This document shows, one piece after another, positions 49,725-62,900 of a stretch of 64,000 nt of DNA (the stretch's first letter is position 1; every line of letters begins with the position of its first letter). This stretch comes from Mastigias papua. Its lineage: Eukaryota > Cnidaria > Scyphozoa > Rhizostomeae > Mastigiidae. Below the pieces are notes generated by a model. The model was not told the DNA's origin. It saw only the letters and a list, made by a program, of their open reading frames with translations, and ran no database searches. The position numbers and the translations under genes were made by a program. The stretch spans positions 3,416,240 through 3,480,239 of the forward strand of contig OZ025281.1 in assembly GCA_964019165.1 (NCBI GenBank), written 5' to 3'.

Positions 49725-52305
49725 GACAGTGCCCTAGAATAAGACGATTATTGCATTGCTGATATATAAGTATCAGCGAGTGTATTAAGGAACATTTTTA
49801 TGTCACTAGTACTGAAATTGTCACATGCTGTAACTCTAAGTAATTGTAACTTCAGTCTGCTCAATTGTGGTCAACTGAATCCAAGATTAATAATGCATAT
49901 GACAGTACATCGATATTGAAGGAGAGGTCACCCAACATTCGTCAAAAGTGATGTTGGGTGAAGTTTGATCGAGATCAATAACAAAATCAACTATTATCTG
50001 ACTTTTCTTTTTATTTAGATGCTTTAAATTTTATCCTATGTAGATTCTGTAAGGACATTGTAAAAGTTTTTAATTTTCTTCTATAAACAGGGCAGTTTGT
50101 AAATCAATGACTTTAATTGAAACTTACCCTGTATAAAAATTGTAAAATTAAATGACAAATGAAAATCAAAAACAAACGTTGATTTTGAAATTTTGGATTT
50201 GTTTTTAGCCCGTCATCCAACATGTCATACAACATTTCGTTTTTGGGCTTGCATAGAAAGCTCTTAAAGGTTTTTTAATGTGTCCCTTGACAGGAATCAT
50301 CAGTTGCTGGAAATGTTGGGTGAAATGGTGGATAAAACATTGGATGTTTTTGACTAAGGCTTGAGGCTATTTTGAAGTCAATGATTATTATTGAAAAGCA
50401 CTTTCTATTTAACTGACAGGATGTTTTGACAACTTTTAGTGATATTTTAGCATTTACCTTATTTGCATGGTTTGGAATCCGTTTACATAATGACTCAAAA
50501 ATCCAGCCCTGTGTAAACAAAAAGAGTTCGTTTTGTCTCTTTGACTATTCAACTAACAACAGTGAATAGGTGCCCATTGGCCAACCATACTGGCCAATCA
50601 GACACAGTAATCACTTTGTCACATGAATCTATCCACATCTGGTTATGTAACTCGGCTCACCCTTCGGTCCATATCCGATGTTTCCTATTCTCCCACTATA
50701 CTGCACTTTAAAATTTTCTTTCGCGTAGATTCACACTAGAAATTTTAGATATGGGGAAGATTGCGCAAAAGTCTTGTGTTGTACTCGCTAGATAACTGCA
50801 CCAATTTATGCCCCCAGGCAAAAGTATAGGGAAAATGTTCCAAATAACGCTATCAGTGTATTAGTGATGGTCTCTTTACCCCAATGATCTTTGGCAGAAA
50901 GGGCGTGTAATGCAGAGGGGCTCTGACAAGTGTTGGACAAATAAAACTTTCAGTATCATGCAATTTCTTTTTGGTAAAGTAGCAGCTAAAATCTTTAACA
51001 GCCTCTAATTTTAAATGTAGGACGGTGGAAATCATTTCGAGTTATGGTAAGAGTAAGAATGATGAAAGTATCGATAGGGTAAAATGATATTGCACATGAT
51101 GCCATGTCGATGAAATGCAAAAAACCCTTTGGAAATCTAGAATTATATCCAATGCAATCACTTGTAGAAGGTTTTGTTTCAAAACAATAACTGATTTTCA
51201 AAATCTCTGATATATTTAGCTCAATATACTTTTGCAGGTATAGTGACACCGTCACATTATTAGCCTTTGCAGAAATTTTCGAGAAATATTTGGTAAATGC
51301 ATAAATTTTCCTTAAATGCCATGAGTGGTTGCATTTTAGCTATCAACCATGCCAGTAAAGTTAGAAGTAGTGTGTTAGTTGTTTGCAAAATCGTCGCAGT
51401 TGTGATTTGTATTTGGAACAAGACTTTTGACTTAACATATATACATAACGTGCTTTTCCGTGCAACTACACGCAGCCTCAGTTGAAATACAACAGCTAGA
51501 AGTTCACTTCACTGGTTTCACAAGGATTGGAAATTAATCGAAATTTGTAACCATTCTAGTTGTCAACTGTATTGAATTTACTTTCCTTTTCTTCTGCTCA
51601 CTTTGATAATAGCTAATGTCCACATGGAAATTGACAAGATGGGCCTGAATTTGGAGCATTCATTATAACTGTTGTTAATGTAGGGATCTGGGCTCTAATA
51701 ACCTACTAAACACATGAATATGTCCGGTTTTAGTAGACAGTATGTAAGAGTTCGAATATGTTGTGTAATGTTTTATGAGAACTGGTGTGTGTTTTGTTGG
51801 CTTGATGAGCCTACGAATGAATTATTGAATAAATAGTTATAGACTGTCATAAGGTAGCAAGACGTTAAATTAACTTGTTATTTCATCTAATTATACTGTG
51901 TATTGTTTCAAATATTTTCTACCAAATAATTCTAAAGAATGAATAATATCATGTAATCTTGTAATTCTGTCTGCGGTTTGAATTGAATCCATGTCTGACT
52001 GTCTAAACTATGGTTTTATAAACTAAAGTATAGCGAACTTGGCGATAGTGTTGTTAGCTTTCATGTTCTAGAGGTTGAAACTACCAGTGAAGTTTGAAGA
52101 ATGTATGCCATGAGTACATAATAAATCTTGAATATCATATCAGCAAGACATTAGCCTTACAAATGATATCGCTAATTCATGAAGCATCATTGTATTATTA
52201 AGTATCCTGGTATCCTAGTGCTTACGAGTAATGCACCTTTTATATTGTAGTGTCTTGTGCTAGTTCCAAAGCTGTATTCTTTGATAATCTAATTTCCCAC
52301 GGTAG
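49725..52305. other. Gene-free stretch between B4 and B5, part 1
   Basis: A short hairpin CACCCAACAT...ATGTTGGGTG lies at 49929-49960, and related ATGTTGGGTGA motifs recur near 50311, suggesting a decayed fold-back element of about 0.5 kb. No gene is supported. Confidence 0.4.
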
Positions 52306-52309
52306 ACTA

Positions 52310-52489
52310 CAGTTAAATCCCCTTAATTCACACCCAGGATAAGTCGGACGTTCGTTGGTCGGATTGATTTCTTATTCCCCTGGATTGGATTCACTCCAAC
52401 TCATTCAGAGACTCGGTTAACTCGGACGTTCGTTCACTCGGACCAATTTCCAATCTCCCTGGAGAGTATCACATAGCAGAATTCTACTG
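52310..52489. mobile_element. pogo/Tigger-like MITE
   Basis: The left end TACAGTTAAATCCCC and the right end ATTCTACTGTA are inverted and bounded by TA. Inside are repeated TCGGACGTTCGT blocks. About 180 bp and non-coding; it is more decayed than the copies at 45.1 and 59.6 kb. Confidence 0.5.
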
Positions 52490-52491
52490 TA

Positions 52492-54025
52492 TTCTATTCG
52501 TCTGAGAGTATATTATTATAGTGGAGCAGTCACTAGATGGAAGCTAAGTTCTGCTACGTTCGTACTACTCCTCTTTCACACTTGTCGATTTCTGTTCATA
52601 CCCGTCACCTTTTCATACTGTTCGTTCTTATACAAACACTGGGAGTAAAGTATACTCTTGCAACTAGAAGTTGAGCTTGCTTCTGAGGTGGTGCATGTAA
52701 ACAGAATGTGGATAAAGTGAAGCATGGGCTGAGCTAAAAGAGAAATAGATAACGTGGTGGTATAGGGTTGCATAATGTCAAAGTTCCAAGGTCAGTTGCA
52801 CCATATGAATAGCTTTGGCAGTTCAGAGCGTTCAATCGCCATATTTATATTCATAAAAGTACTATTCGTTTCCTCAGCTTTGAAATGAAACTAGCTTTGC
52901 AGTACAACTTAGGTATTTTGACAGAACTATTAGGAATTGTGCAGAAGGAGGGCCATTAAATGGTTGGGCATTTCTTAGTTGAACGTGACATTACAAAATA
53001 TGCTAGAAACACGGATTTTCTAAAGAAAGAATGTGATGTTTTAGTGCTATTAGAGCTAGAATTTATGAAGTCTCATTATAGTAGAAAAATATCTACTGAA
53101 ATCGATCACTCCGGTCAGAATAATGATATTTTGGATTGTGGGACAGATTCAGGCGAGGGATGTGTTGTAATACCAATGGGTATGTAACTTTGGTAAGTTG
53201 CCATTTTCTTGGCTTCTACAAGAAGGTAGGCCTTACATGTGGTATTATTACTAATGCTTACTGTCACAACCTGTAATATATGCCAAAAAACTGTTTAGAT
53301 AATCCTCATTTTTATTTTATTAGATGCCCAATATATTTCAATTAACATGTAGAATCTTTAACATCAACTCACCTGAAACTGCTTCATGAACTGAAAGCTT
53401 TTAGCTCTAATTGGCAAAAGCCAATTTACTAACCATTCACTTTAAATGCAGGGCCTGAAATATCTTCACTTTGAACTGCCGGGATATCACGACTCAGCAT
53501 TCAAAACTACGCCATTCTGCTGCAATTTATTACGCCTATTGTTAGCAGTTATTGCCCACATACTTTGATAGCACTGCTTCAAAATCATACAAATTTTTGC
53601 ATTGAAAAACATCAATATTGTTTCACAGTTTCTTCTACTTCGAACTTGAAGAACAGACGAATCTTTTCCCGCCTAAATTAAGATGGAAGAAGTCTTACAG
53701 CACGACACTTTTGTTACGTAACTTTTCTAGACTAGGCCCTTGGCCGCTGTTGGCAGCCATTTGTTGCAGGGTGGTGCAATACTTCTCGAAGACAAGTGTA
53801 GTTGGCCAGGTCAAGTGAACCTATCTCACGTAAATAATCAAGAGATACAGAAAGAGGTTAAGGTGAATAAAGAGTAGCTGCTAGTCACTTCTACAATATG
53901 AACTGTACTACAGACATTGTTAGGAAAGGCCACGTTGAAGAGAGCTTAGAGAATCATATCATTGTGTTTAAGATGTGTCAAAAAACTATTTGATAGTAAA
54001 AACTCAGGAAGGTATTGATTTGAAC
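52492..54025. other. Gene-free stretch between B4 and B5, part 2
   Basis: A 75-codon ORF at 52960-53187 ends at a possible splice donor (G|GTATGT) but I recognise no domain and cannot find its partner exons. Confidence 0.35.
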
Positions 54026-54029
54026 AGTA

Positions 54030-55130
54030 GAGGAGCACAGAAGTTAGGATTGACACTATGTAATGATGGAATTTTAATTTGCATTGTTGCATTGGCAGAG
54101 TTCAAGGATTAACCAATGTTCATACCCAGGAAATCTATTTATGCTACCAAGTCTTGTGAGGAAAAGCACAAAGAAGTCGGACACATAGGAGCTAAAATCA
54201 CCATGGCAAAGGTTAAAGGAAAATATTGGGTACCAAGACCTAAATATACTAATGAAAGTATAGATAAAGTGTGAAAAGTGCAAGATTATGGCTGCCAAGA
54301 CTTACCCAGAGCCACAAAGAGGATTGTTGCCAGAGAAAAGAGTCATCGCACAATATCCTGTTGCTGTTACATGGTTTCATTTTGTTGGCTGCTTTCACCG
54401 TAAGAAGGAAGACGGGCTACGTTGTAGTTTTCTCTTGCGCAACATCCAGGTCAGTTTAGTTTACAGCAACAAAAACCACGGAAACGAAAGAGTTTATTGA
54501 TAAATTAAAAGAGTTTACAGCTGTCCATTCTAGACCTCAAGAAATCATAAGTGATGATGCCAAAACGTTCAAAGCAACTGCAAAATTTATCGGAAAATTA
54601 CGAAAAAGTGAAGAGTTGCATTCATATCTCTCTGATCAAGATGCTTGTGGGATTTCATTTAACCAAAAGTCCTAAGAGAGGGGCATTTTATGAGAGGCTT
54701 AACAGAGATTTGAAAAGTATCGTATTTCAGAAGCTAGGAAGGAGTTATTTGCCATTTGATGGATTGTACAGAGTTGTTAAAGATGCAGAAATCATTTTCA
54801 ATAATCGGCCATTACAGTATGTGGAGGATAAAGTAGGCCCTAGAGTTTTAACCAATCGTCATTCATTATTCATGAAAGAGAGATTTACATACTTGAAGAA
54901 AACGAAATGGAGAAAACTGCCAGCAAAATGGAAAAAGATTGAGGAAAGCAAAGGGTGAGTTGTGAAAAAGATGACATACGAAGTATGTAAGGGCATTTAG
55001 AGAATGACTTGACATCACACAGAAGAAGCAGTACTCTCCAGAGTTAGGAGAGTTGTTGTTGGTTGTTTCAGACAGCAAGAGCAAGCATGATTGGCATCAT
55101 GGACTAGACCAAGAAGACTGGTGAAGTTGG
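54030..55130 (+). pseudogene. BEL/Pao LTR-retrotransposon integrase remnant
   Basis: Across several frames the + strand gives, in order, LGLTLCNDGILIC, HIGAKITMAKVKGKYWVPRP (the region before the integrase zinc site), a CATSR block (about 54440) just after the first catalytic Asp region, EFIDKLKEFTAVHSRPQEII followed by SDDAKTF (about 54490-54575), RGAFYERLNRDLKSI (54680), EIIFNNRPLQYVED (54790) and LLLVVSDSKSKHDWHHG (about 55050). This order is that of a BEL/Pao integrase core and its C-terminal domain. Numerous stops and frame changes make it non-functional. Protease, RT and LTRs are not seen. Confidence 0.85.
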
Positions 55131-55820
55131 ATGCATGCAAAAACATTGGGAGAATTGCAGAAGATGAAGAGCGATTTTAAGTAACTGAACGCGAAAGGTG
55201 GCAAAAGCATAACTTTGGATTGATTTTACGGGATTGCAATGAATCTTGGAATTGTGAAGGAGATCGAGGGGATAGGGGAGAGAGGAAGAGCACGAGATAG
55301 ATAATATGGTGGTGTTATATTCCTGAGTTCATTAAAAAGTCATATTGTAAAGAGTTTTTATAGCAAAAATCCTTCAAATATGCGGCCAGGAGGAGGATTT
55401 TACTACGTCAGAGAATGGCTATGTTTCTATATACATTTTGCTTGCTGTATCGTCTAGATTCCGAAACGAACACAATGTGCCATTAGCCCCCTAAATACAA
55501 ACCATCAGAGTTAGGTCTCTAAGACACAATGCTAGGAGCCTGCTATTATGAGCTCCTGCTGGTTCTATCTTGACCAAAAAGGATGTTTTCATTTTATGGT
55601 GAAATGAGAGAAATTTCCCTGGCTAGCTTGTTAAGCCATGCTTCAGTTCCAAGTTGGTGTTAAGCACACATGCAACAGAATTTGCACTCGGAATGTTAAC
55701 CCGGGCTGGAGCGTTTGATTCAAATAAATGTGAGTCACTCATGACTACAGTGTTCTGATGGGAAAGTTTTGATGAGGCATCTTTTCCTCGTAGTTGGTCA
55801 GAGCTCATATAAACATTGAG
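55131..55820. other. Gene-free stretch
   Basis: Nothing recognised beyond the BEL/Pao remnant. Confidence 0.4.
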
Positions 55821-55821
55821 G

Positions 55822-56547
55822 CCCCAGTTACACGATACCGGATTCATATCACATCTGGTTATTCTTCATATCTGGTAGGGGGTGCAGTTACACGACACGG
55901 CTGTAATCCGTTGTGGTGCTGATCTGGTTTTGTGGAGTGAGATCATTCCGCTTTGAAGGTGAGGTGGAGTCACCCCGCTCTACACTCAGGTGTCGAATAA
56001 CTACATAATACCGATGTGCTCTCACTCCTTAGGCTCCCTTTTGCGAAAGCCATATGACAATTTTGAAGCTGGCTCCATACTCTTCTCTTCTCTATGTTCA
56101 GTCCGTCTATGCCCTCGATAGTCAATGCAAAATGGATTACAGACTGATTGTTTTGTTAAGGCACTTCTCAATACAGAAGTAGGCCTTTTGTTGACTTCAG
56201 TTATGAAGCTATATTCTCTGTTTCTTCATCTTTCTTCGTCACATTACATGAGAAGAAAGCAAAGAACTATTAATCATATATATAATATCTGATGTTCAAA
56301 AATAGGATGCATAATACATACAAAAATGCCCACAGATGAAAATTGGACACAGGAAGGACATGTAAAAATTGGTATTTCAAACAGAACCTCAAAAATGGCC
56401 TCGCAGCAGCATAAAACAAAGCATTTTGGCCTCAGCAGATCAAAACAATCCGGTGTCGTGTAAATCACATGAGAATGGAGTCGCCATGACCCAGATGATG
56501 TGGAACCAATACGGAGCGAAAATGAATCTGATATCGTGTAACTCAGG
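55822..56547. mobile_element. Fold-back TIR element with AGTTACACGAT ends
   Basis: The left end (CCCCAGTTACACGATACCGG then ATTC) and the right end read on the other strand (CCTGAGTTACACGATATCAG then ATTC) agree over about 24 bp. Inner inverted copies of the same motif occur at about 55880 (GCAGTTACACGACACGGCTG) and about 56449 (CCGGTGTCGTGTAA). It is about 725 bp with no transposase. Confidence 0.65.
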
Positions 56548-56894
56548 CCTGGATTTTGACTATAGCGGGATGTATACACAGGGTCTGACTCGGTCAAGAT
56601 AGAGCAAGACCTGTCTCTTATTAACAGGCCCTTTGAACATATTTCCAGTAACAGAAACAGAGATAAGAAATAATGAATGAGACAAAAAGCAAGCCGTAAT
56701 CAAGATTAATCGATAGCAACCAAGTAAAAACATCTTTTCTTACCGTAACAACTCTTTTCAGAAGCCTGGCAATCTACCTGGAGCTGAAGAACCGCAATTT
56801 GATTACTTATTGTGAAAGCAATATTTGTAGTCATATTAACCCTAAGGCATCCATCACAAGGACGTGTCTTAAGGCTTCCACTCATACATCTGCT
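56548..56894 (+). other. Upstream region of copy B5
   Basis: It differs from the B1/B3 upstream DNA. No TATA box is visible. An in-frame open stretch runs from 56799 but has no ATG before 56895. Confidence 0.4.
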
Positions 56895-58424
56895 ATGGCA
56901 CAGACGGAAAAATCTGCTCTTATATCATCTGAGCCAACACAAGCGAAATCACCGAGTATCGGATGCAATGCAAAGCAACTGAAAAGGAGCCTTGGTTGTT
57001 TTGACATATTTGTTTATGTAGTTAGTGCCATTATTGGTGCTGGCATATATGTCTCACCTGGTTTAGTTGCTAAGTACACGAATAATATGGGAACAGCAAT
57101 AATCGTATGGACAATATCCGGCATTTTGTGCCTATTTGGCGCACTTTGCTTTTGTGAATTGGCAATTGCATTGAGAAAGACTGGCAGTGGTTATATATTT
57201 ATCAAAGAAGCTTATGGAGATCTAGCTGGATTTTGTGCAATTTGGGCACAAACATTGATTATATCTCCAACAGGTGCAGCTGTCATTTCTATAACAAGCA
57301 GCGAACATATTGTGGGGATGTTTGCTGATGTTTCTAGTCATGCGGGCCAGTTGTTGATAAGGATTATAGCAGTGTCATTTGTTCTTATTGCAGTTGCAAT
57401 TAACTATATAAGCATATCGTTTAGTGCAAAAGCTCAGACAGTGTTTGCTATTATTCAAGTCCTCTGTGTGGTTCCTTTCATTTGTATTGGACTATGGAAA
57501 ATATCTATTGGAGAAACACAGAATTTCAAATCAATGTTTGAGAGTAGCACCAATGATAGTGTGGATTTCAATAGTCTCAGTTTAGCCTTCATAAGTGCAT
57601 TGTTTTCATATGACGGATGGGGAGGAACAGTCTCATTAAATGAAGAATTGCGAGATGTGAATCGAAACTTAGGACTTGGAATCATTACTGGAATGCCTTT
57701 CGTAATAATGTGTTTTCTCCTATTCAACCTTGCCCTGATGTCTATGTTAACACATGCGGAAATGGGACGCTCTATTACTGTGGCAACTGCATTTATTGAG
57801 AAGTCGATTGGAGTGAAATATGCAATAATAGTTCCAATCATTGTTGCATTGAGTTGTTTTGGAAGCCTTAATTCCTCAATTATGTCCGGATCAAGGGGCA
57901 TATTGCCGGCCGCAAGAGAAGGAAACCTTCCACACCCACTGTCATTTATCCACAATAAAAGGTGCACTCCAATCCCAGCATTACTGTTTTTAGCATCTTT
58001 ATCAATCCTTTGGATTGTTACCTTAGGATCTCAACTGGTGAGCCTAATAACATATTTTTCACTCGCTCTTTGGTTGACATATGGAGCAGCATTATTCGGT
58101 GTAATTGTCTTAAGAATCAGACGTCCTAATTTGGAACGACCATACAAAGTATGGCTGATTAATCCAATAGCAACCACTATTATATCATGCTATGTTATAG
58201 TGTCCCCCTTTTTTAAACTGCCTGTTCAGTGTGGAATTTGCCTGGTCGTTCTATTAACAGCTGTCCCAGTGTATTACATTGTTACCCGTTGTGTCCCAGA
58301 ATCCGTGAAACACTATCAGCTCCAAATATATTGCTGGATGCTTGAGCGTCTCCCTCTTGCAGAATGCTTATTTGAGATGAATGCCGATAAGATTCCATCT
58401 CATTGGAAAGAAACTTACTTGTAG
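56895..58424 (+). CDS. SLC7-family amino-acid transporter, copy B5 (single exon, chimeric N-terminus)
   Basis: I start it at the ATG at 56895 (MAQTEKSALISSEPTQAKS), giving 509 residues; the frame is open further upstream but without an ATG. Residues 1-25 resemble the start of B2 (MEQTEKSALISS), while everything from AKQLKRSLGCFDIF on is near-identical to B3, including the 3' flank. Landmarks: IIGAGIYVSP (47-56), FSYDGWGGTVSLNEEL from about 237, VALSCFGSLNSS, and RRPNLERPYKVW. Differences from B3 include GVKYAII for GTQYAVI, INYISISF for INCISISF, and LPAAREG for LSAAREG in the TM8 region, a Ser-to-Pro change at a conserved place. The TM3-TM4 loop has no cysteine. Probably functional, with some doubt because of the Pro. 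Confidence 0.9.
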   Translation: MAQTEKSALISSEPTQAKSPSIGCNAKQLKRSLGCFDIFVYVVSAIIGAGIYVSPGLVAKYTNNMGTAIIVWTISGILCLFGALCFCELAIALRKTGSGYIFIKEAYGDLAGFCAIWAQTLIISPTGAAVISITSSEHIVGMFADVSSHAGQLLIRIIAVSFVLIAVAINYISISFSAKAQTVFAIIQVLCVVPFICIGLWKISIGETQNFKSMFESSTNDSVDFNSLSLAFISALFSYDGWGGTVSLNEELRDVNRNLGLGIITGMPFVIMCFLLFNLALMSMLTHAEMGRSITVATAFIEKSIGVKYAIIVPIIVALSCFGSLNSSIMSGSRGILPAAREGNLPHPLSFIHNKRCTPIPALLFLASLSILWIVTLGSQLVSLITYFSLALWLTYGAALFGVIVLRIRRPNLERPYKVWLINPIATTIISCYVIVSPFFKLPVQCGICLVVLLTAVPVYYIVTRCVPESVKHYQLQIYCWMLERLPLAECLFEMNADKIPSHWKETYL

Positions 58425-59834
58425 TTTTGACGAGGTTGTGTATTGGAAGTGAATATAATAGACTTCATCTCTCATGTAACTAGTAGGATACTAGCATATT
58501 ACTTTAGATTTATATATCTTTGGACTTGTGGGTTCTGTCTCTTTTAAGTGTGTGATTGTCTCGTCAAAAGTAAAGTCTATTCAGTTATATCTTCGTATCA
58601 GTGTGTCAATATGGAACATGTCATCATGTACCTTGGCAACTCATCACGGGTAGGTGTGTAACAGTGTCTGAAACTTTTGACCATTCTGGAAATTGGCCAG
58701 CCTATGGGTCTAAATCTTTGAATTGCCTTAATGTGTTAGACATAATGCTTTTGAAGAGGAATTAAGTAAGGCTTATATTCTTTAATGTGTTTTTTTAGAG
58801 TATTTTCATTATTCTTGTGGTTGTAACAGGAACAAATCAGTTGCAGAATTAATTTCAGTATTGCAGATGAAACGATGCATGCTAATAGACTTCTGATTGC
58901 ATCATTATTGAAGTTCAGGGATCTTCTAATAGCCATTTAAAGATATACATCTTAGTTTTGATTCAATTCTGGCATGTACATTGGAATGAAGTGGTTTTGT
59001 ATCTTATCGTCCGTCCAGTCCGCTGAAGATTCTGTATTTAATGAGCGAAATTCTGAATTTCCGAAATTGTAACTTCTCCTTCAATTGATTTATCTGTGAG
59101 TCTACACCCGTTCTTCAGGGTCTTTGGGATTCATTTGGTAACAACAAAACACGAGGCCAAGCCACTCTGTTAGGAAGGTTTGCGTTTGAGAACAGATATT
59201 GCAATTCGTATGTTGAAGGATAACTAGCCAGAAGGGTGAACTTACTGTTCAAAATGAATTTATAGGCCGTACCTTTATCTGTGGCTTCGTTCTCAAATTG
59301 CTTCAATGGCATCTTTCAAAATATTTCTATTACTAGTACTATTCAGCAAAATCGGATTGTACTGACAATCATATTCATCATGATATAAGCACTTTTACCA
59401 ATTGCTGTTTCAAGAGACCTATGACATTGAATTTTTGGGGAAGTTTCGTGGGATGTGAACTGTTTTGTGCACTTTTCTTCCTTCTGGTTGATGCCGTGAT
59501 CCTTCTTATTGTAGTGTAGAGGCAAAAATCTTTTGGACTAATCGTCGTATACAGTAAAAGCCCGCATACAAGAAACACAACCTTTTAGAGCCCGTACCTC
59601 AAAATTTTTCCTATGCCTTTACACATGATACAAGTTTTGACTATAACTGGTTCAGCCAGGAAACTGGGAGTTTTCTTTCAAGAGAAGAAGACGATTACTC
59701 AATGCATACTAAGAAGGACAAATTTTTTTACAATGAACTGCTAACCAAAATTATTTATTCATATGCCTTTTATGGGAAACGTTTTAGCCTCGGTCCATAA
59801 AAGAGAGATTCTTTCATGTAGGGTTTTTACTGTA
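56970..59834 (+). repeat. Segmental duplication/conversion tract B5
   Basis: Near-identical to about 42455-45381. It begins inside the coding sequence and ends at the TA following the MITE. Within it B5 lacks about 50 bp present near 44535-44585 in B3. Confidence 0.9.
59552..59832. mobile_element. pogo/Tigger-like MITE downstream of B5
   Basis: Inverted ends CAGTAAAAGCCCGCATACAA and TTTTTACTG, bounded by TA. It is the partner of 45090-45379 and carries small deletions. Confidence 0.78.
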
Positions 59835-59965
59835 AAATAGCATTATCATTATTTACTATTTCTTCACATTTGCTATCTGGTACAATTGCTGACCGGATCA
59901 CGCCAGTGACCTAAGGTTAGCAAAGGTCTGAGAAACGAAAACATCAATTAAAACAAAACTAAAAC

Positions 59966-62900
59966 TTAAATAGAGAGAGTCTTCCGCAAAATATGAGCTG
60001 TGCTTGTCAATACTATTTGTTGGATTTTCTGGAGTTGTGGTTGTCCTGGGATCTTGTCAAGATGCTTTTGGCAGCCCATTTTTATCATTCCAAGAGTGCC
60101 TACAATCACAGGTACTTTTGTTGCTTTCAAGTTCCACATTCTGCCAATTTCAATGTCAAGGTCTTTATACTTGCTGAGTTTATCAAGTTCTTTAACAGCG
60201 ATGTTCTGGTCTGTAGGGATACTCATATCTATTACGAGGCAAGTTTGTTCTTTGAAGTCTTTTATTATGATGTCTGGTCTGTTCGCTTGAATGGTACAAT
60301 CAGTGTGTATAGAGAAACCCCAGAGGATCGATACATTTTCACCTTCAACTACAGGTTGCGGGTGGTGCTCAAACGAATTAGTGGGTGTTGATAACCGATA
60401 ATGGTTACATATGGTCCAATGTAGATACTGGCCTACTCTATCATGACGGTTCTTGTATTCGGTTTGTGCTAGTATCGAACAACTAGATATAAGGTGGTCA
60501 ATTGTTTCAATGAATTTGTCACAAAGCCTACATTTATCATCTACACCAGTCTTTAGAATGTTTGCCTGGTAGTTTCTTGTAAACAAAGATTGGTCTTGGG
60601 CAGCCATAATGAAACCTTCAGTTTCTGACTTATGTCCAGAGCTCCGTAACCACTGATGGGTTGCAGTTACATTAACATCAGCTTTCTGGCATCGGAGATT
60701 ATACTTTCCATGTAGTGGCTTTTTAAGCCATTTCTCACCTAGCTGTTTCAGACCACAGGCCGTGGCAGCTTGTTTGACCATCATGACTTGTTTTGTGGCA
60801 GGCAGATCAGGATGTGGAGGGGTTCCAATTTTAAAATCCAAGTCTTTTTCGTAAATTCTTGCTTCTTTCACAATTGAATGCAGCTTATTACTTTTGTGGT
60901 GCTGGTAAACTAACTTTAATATCTAGTCAGAAGTTGTTGATAGGTATGTTGACATTGCTATAGTGGTAGTTTTGTACGCCATTTCAAGTTGTATCATTCC
61001 CCTACCACCATTACTCCTAGGCAAGTACAAACGGTCAACATCTGCGTTGGGATGATGCATACGGTGTGATGTCAGCAACATTCTAGTCTTTCTATCCATT
61101 CTTTAGAGGTCAAGGAGGTTCCAGTTAATGATGTTATAGCTGTATTGAACAACAGGGACGGCTAATGTGTTTATTGCCGCAATACGGTTTTTGGAATTGA
61201 GCTCTGTCTTTAGTACTAATCTGATTCTTCTGTAATACTCTTTTCTAACCTTTTCCTTGATAACAGAATGGTTTATCCCATTACTTTCATGCACTTCTAA
61301 ATACTTATATGATTCTCCTAGTTCGAGCTCTCTAATGATAGTATCAATACCAAGATTGACATCTGCAGTTTTTTAAGGGTACCTCTAAGAATCGATGCTT
61401 TAGCGCACTTATCAAGTCCAAACTCCATTCCAATTTCATTGCTAAATCCTTTTGCTGTAGTTAAGAGACCTTCTAGTTCATAATCATTCCTAACGAAAAG
61501 CTTGAGGTCGTCCATGTGGAAAAGGTGGTTTACTTTTGTTTCAAAAATCCTGTAGCCATAGTCTGTGTTGTTCAATTCACTTGACAGAGGTATGATGGCC
61601 ATGCAAAAGAGAAGTGGCGAAAGAGAGCCACCTTGAAAAATCCCTCATTTGATTCGACGACATTCAGACCTACAAGTGCCAGTATTGTGTGAGAGAAATA
61701 GACAAGTTTTCCATTTGGTCATACTAATGCTGAGAAAATTAGAAATTATAGGTGAGATCTTATACAGCTGAAGAGCTTTTAGTATCCATTCATGCGAAAC
61801 ACTATCAAAGGCTTTCTTGTAGTCAATCCAGGCAGTACTAAGATTCCGTTTACTTTTACGGCAGTTTTCTAAAATCATTTTGTTTATAAGGAGCTGGTCT
61901 TTACATCCATACGAGTTCCTTTTGCATCCTTTTTGCTCTTGTGGTAAAACTGAATTTCGCTCAAGGAAGGAGTACATTCGGTCGGTGAGTATTGACGGTA
62001 GAAGTTTGTATGTCGTTGGTAAGCAGGTAATTGGTCTGTAGTTTTTGGGGTGTATGGTTGCTTCGGAGTTTGGAAGGAAATATGTTGTCTCTTCTGTAAG
62101 CCATTCAGGCGCCCCTTCTGGATTCTGCATGACATATGAGAGACAAAATGCAAGATAGTCATGTATCGCATTAAGAGAGTACTGCCAAAATTGGGTATTT
62201 TGTCTATGCCTGGTGACTTCCATTTTTGAGACTTTCCAAGTGTCACACGTAACTCAGAGCTATCTATCCTTTCCCATTGCTGCTCATCAACTTCACTCGT
62301 TCTTTCTTTTTGTCGTTCCATCCATTCTGCATTGTGATTGAATTGCTTTTCACTCCCACATATATTATTCCAAAATTTCTCAATTTCTTTTACCTCAGGG
62401 TGTTCTTTTACATCAATTTTCCCTTTTCCTATTTGTCTGTAAAATTTCCTTGCATCAGTCTGGAATATCTCATTCTGTCTGTAAAATCGGTCTCGTTTAT
62501 CAAATCTACGTGATCTCTGTGCTTTTACTTGCGTTCTTTGCTTCAATGACTCTTTAGTAGATAAGAGTGCCTTCTCGTCGGAGATCTTGTACTTCCTTTT
62601 AATTTTCCTTAGCTTTCTGGTTTTCAAATTAGCGCCTTTTGAAACTTCATTAAGAATTGATATTTCAGCCCTTAGAAGATCAATCTCTTTCTGTATTTTC
62701 ACCTTCCATTTAGGCGGCTTATTGACTTGATAGTTTTTCTTCATGTTTACCTTAACTCCGACTTTGGCTGTTGTTGCTTTTGCTGTAGAGTAAACAAGTG
62801 CATTTAAGGAGGTCAGATCACATTCACGCTCACTTAAGATTTCCTTTAGGGCAACATTGTAAACTTTAATGCTTTCATTAAGTTTTGAACCACAAGCCAA

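Noticed and set aside
52960..53187. Possible first exon with GTATGT donor
   Set aside because: No matching downstream exon or family could be identified.
56799..56894. 32-codon N-terminal extension of B5
   Set aside because: It would start at TTG; the first ATG in frame, 56895, aligns with the starts of other copies.
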